The translations under genes and the position numbers were made by a program. The notes under the pieces were generated by a model that saw only the letters and a list, made by a program, of their open reading frames with translations, searched no databases and was not told where the DNA came from. From positions 182,908,501 through 182,972,500 of the forward strand of contig CM032228.1 of NCBI GenBank assembly GCA_019009955.1: 64,000 nt of DNA, in the 5' to 3' direction. This DNA comes from Riptortus pedestris. Lineage: Eukaryota > Arthropoda > Insecta > Hemiptera > Alydidae. How positions within the stretch are numbered: position 1 is the first letter of the stretch; the number at the start of each line of letters is the position of its first letter. This document shows positions 62,329 through 64,000 of this stretch, piece by piece.

Positions 62329-62791
62329 CTGTTAACGCTCTAGCGGTCGCAATTTTCGTTTGATCGTTACCAAACTCGATATTTAAACGTTTTATGCAAA
62401 AATAAAGATCAAGTTCGTTAATGGCTGAAATCGGACCAGTGGGAGGGGGGGGTTTAGAGGGGAGGATTTTCGAAAATTCGAAATATCTCCGTTATTATAC
62501 GTCGAATCGAAAAATTATATAGAATCAATCTTATTGCAAATTAAATTTACTATAAATAATGTTATATACATTTATTCTGTATCTTGAATTTAACCGAGAT
62601 ATTTGCATTTTTCTGTTTTCAGCTTCTGAGATGAGATCGGCTAACTTCGGGTCTAGTCGTGAGTTTCCGTCAAGAGCTAGTTCGGGCTGTCCCTGTAACT
62701 GTTTGACTCTCTATTCTGAAATTTCTCTATTGTATAACTTCACGTGGGAAATCTGCTTAGTTTACGCAGCTCCTGCGTGACGGACTTTTTT
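62147..62791 (+). mobile_element. HINE/Helentron-like element, copy 9 (best-preserved short class)
   Basis: The left palindrome at 62147-62175 is near perfect. Then follow the GACGAAAATGAGGTCCG block, TA array, GTCTGTTAACGCTCTAGCGG, the G8 tract before TTTAGAGG, the ATATCTCCGTTATTATACG block, TTAACCGAGATATTTGC, and a cassette at 62612-62738. The right end has TTCACGTGGGAAATCTGC and the hairpin ACGCAG-CTC-CTGCGT, whose one change is in the loop, then GACGGAC plus T6. It is a good reference copy for the family. No coding capacity. Confidence 0.85.
62271..62324. repeat. (TA)n microsatellite inside HINE copy 9
   Basis: About 54 bp at the fixed internal position. Confidence 0.97.
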
Positions 62792-62916
62792 AATGTCATC
62801 AATTCGTTTATTGTTACTATTATTTTATATAATTAACGTGCGAAGGTCTGAAAGTCAATGCTGTAGATAAAAAAGAGAGATGAAATGTAAGACAAAGACA
62901 GGCCGCCTGAAGGAAG

Positions 62917-63045
62917 GAGGAGAGAGAGAGAGGAGGGAGAAGAGAGAGAGAGAGAGAGAGTAGTTGAGGGGGGAGAGTAGAGAGCGAGAGAGAGAGAGAG
63001 AGAGTAGTTGAGGGGGGGGGGGGAGAGTAGAGAGCGAGAGAGAGA
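62917..63045. repeat. (GA)-rich minisatellite
   Basis: GA dinucleotides interrupted by AGTAGTTGAGGGGGG. The unit from GAGAGTAGTTGAGG to GTAGAGAGCGAGAGAG occurs twice (about 62952-62997 and 62998-63045), so it is a tandem duplication within a GA array. Confidence 0.9.
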
Positions 63046-63380
63046 ATTTGGGTAGAAATATGAGGGAGGAAAGGAGTGATTGATAAAATCATGGAAGCGG
63101 AGGGGAATGGGGGCGGATGTTATTACAAAATGTTTTTTGGTTCAAGGCCAGTAGCCTGGATTTAATTAGGGGTGGGTGGGTGTTGGGGGGGGGGGGGGTG
63201 AAAAATGTGTGCCAGATGCCGCCAGGCCTGTGCGCCGGCCTTTCTAATGATGTGGCCACTCCTACCCCCTCCACTCCTCTCCCCTACCCTCCCCTCTACT
63301 CCTTTTTGAGGTTCTCTACCATCATTTCTCACTTTCATATTCCCTCTCCTCCTACACATTTTCCCTTCCTTTATGCTTAA
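63046..63380. other. GC-balanced island with a G14 run
   Basis: Complex GC-richer sequence. A G14 run at 63185-63198 follows GGGTGGGTGGGTGTT and could form a G-quadruplex. A pyrimidine-rich stretch follows. Overlapping short frames on both strands are not genes. Confidence 0.4.
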
Positions 63381-63416
63381 ATTATAAATATTTGCGTTTC
63401 ATTAGATTCATTCCAA

Positions 63417-63425
63417 ATATATATA

Positions 63426-63486
<61 letters not shown>
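63417..63486. repeat. (AT)n microsatellite
   Basis: About 70 bp of AT with a CTG interruption near its start. Confidence 0.96.
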
Positions 63487-63489
<3 letters not shown>

Positions 63490-64000
63490 AAAGAGAAGGA
63501 AAAAGCGGAGGGAGAGAGAGAGAAGGAGAGAGAGAGAAGAAGAAGAGCATATGTTGAGGTGAACCTTTATTTCCAGGAAGTACAATAGAAATAGCCAATT
63601 GTACCTTTTTCATAGTTGATGATCTAGTAAAAAAAATCAATGTTTCTGAATACATAATTTTATTATAATAAATAAAGCTTAACAAAGACATAAATGAGAT
63701 AGAAAATATTAAAATTTGTTTAGTTGGCATCAATTTAGGAAAACGTATTCATAGTCATTCAACATCAGGGTTCATTGTTTTGTTTTTTTATTTGACTCTT
63801 AAATATTGTACTCCTGTAAATCAATTTTTAAAAGAAAAAAGATTTAACATTTATATAATTTTTGGGTTTAGGCCAATGTAAAGCATATTTACCTACTTTT
63901 ATTTAAAGTAAAGAACTTACTTTTAATGTAGATTACTTACTTGAAAAATTAAAAAATTGGAAATTATCATCACTTGGTCCCTTTTTGTCGCAAAAAAACT
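63487..64000. other. Terminal AT-rich stretch
   Basis: A GA-rich tract at 63488-63548 and then AT-rich DNA. No feature recognised. Confidence 0.5.

Overview
This is a eukaryotic, AT-rich, essentially gene-free window. It lacks the tight gene packing, operons and ribosome-binding sites of a bacterial or viral sequence. It holds long (TA)n, (CA)n and (GA)n microsatellites, tRNA-derived SINEs with target-site duplications, 5'-truncated LINE remnants and a high-copy non-autonomous DNA element. The repeat repertoire (tRNA-headed SINE, I-group and RTE-like LINE tails, a Penelope-like fragment with a hammerhead motif, Helentron-like elements) fits a large invertebrate genome. I lean towards a mollusc, possibly a cephalopod, but the sequence alone does not prove it. 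No host protein-coding exon could be supported. Almost all open frames are short chance frames in AT-rich DNA or lie inside repeats.

Layout. The dominant signal is one family present in about thirteen full, deleted or decayed copies on both strands (near 0.2, 1.7, 4.9, 6.1, 6.6, 11.7, 29.1, 32.0, 34.9, 37.2, 52.5, 59.7 and 62.1 kb). Full copies start with a near-perfect palindrome (AGCAGATTTCCC and its complement), carry a (TA)n array at a fixed internal place, and end with an inverted copy of the start motif. That is followed by a 6-bp hairpin (ACGCAG-CCC-CTGCGT) and GACGGAC plus a T run. This is the architecture of HINE/DINE-type non-autonomous Helentrons. LINE remnants lie at 8992-9641 (minus strand, 16-bp target-site duplication), 9843-11390 (plus strand, RNase H and C-terminal parts, 15-bp duplication, with a 0.5 kb GC-rich nested insert), 31425-31515, 31535-31980, 38140-38345 and 46040-46478. 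tRNA-derived SINEs lie at 7644, 16987, 48317 and, as decayed pieces, 50597 and 53296. An RTE-like 3' module with an internal duplication lies at 24511-25151. A Penelope-like fragment with inverted ends and a hammerhead-ribozyme-like motif lies at 50758-51219.

Between the repeats, at intervals of several kb, there are short GC-balanced islands without repeats or open frames (for example 2585-2960, 14585-15110, 17690-18080, 25430-25760, 27000-27420, 28630-29040, 30890-31140, 34490-34770, 42120-42470, 43480-43950, 44860-44985, 51285-51425, 60890-61290). They stand out from the surrounding AT-rich DNA and look like conserved non-coding, probably cis-regulatory, elements in a gene desert near a developmental gene. 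That reading is inference and needs cross-species alignment. No tRNA, rRNA, CRISPR, operon or bacterial-type regulatory feature was found.
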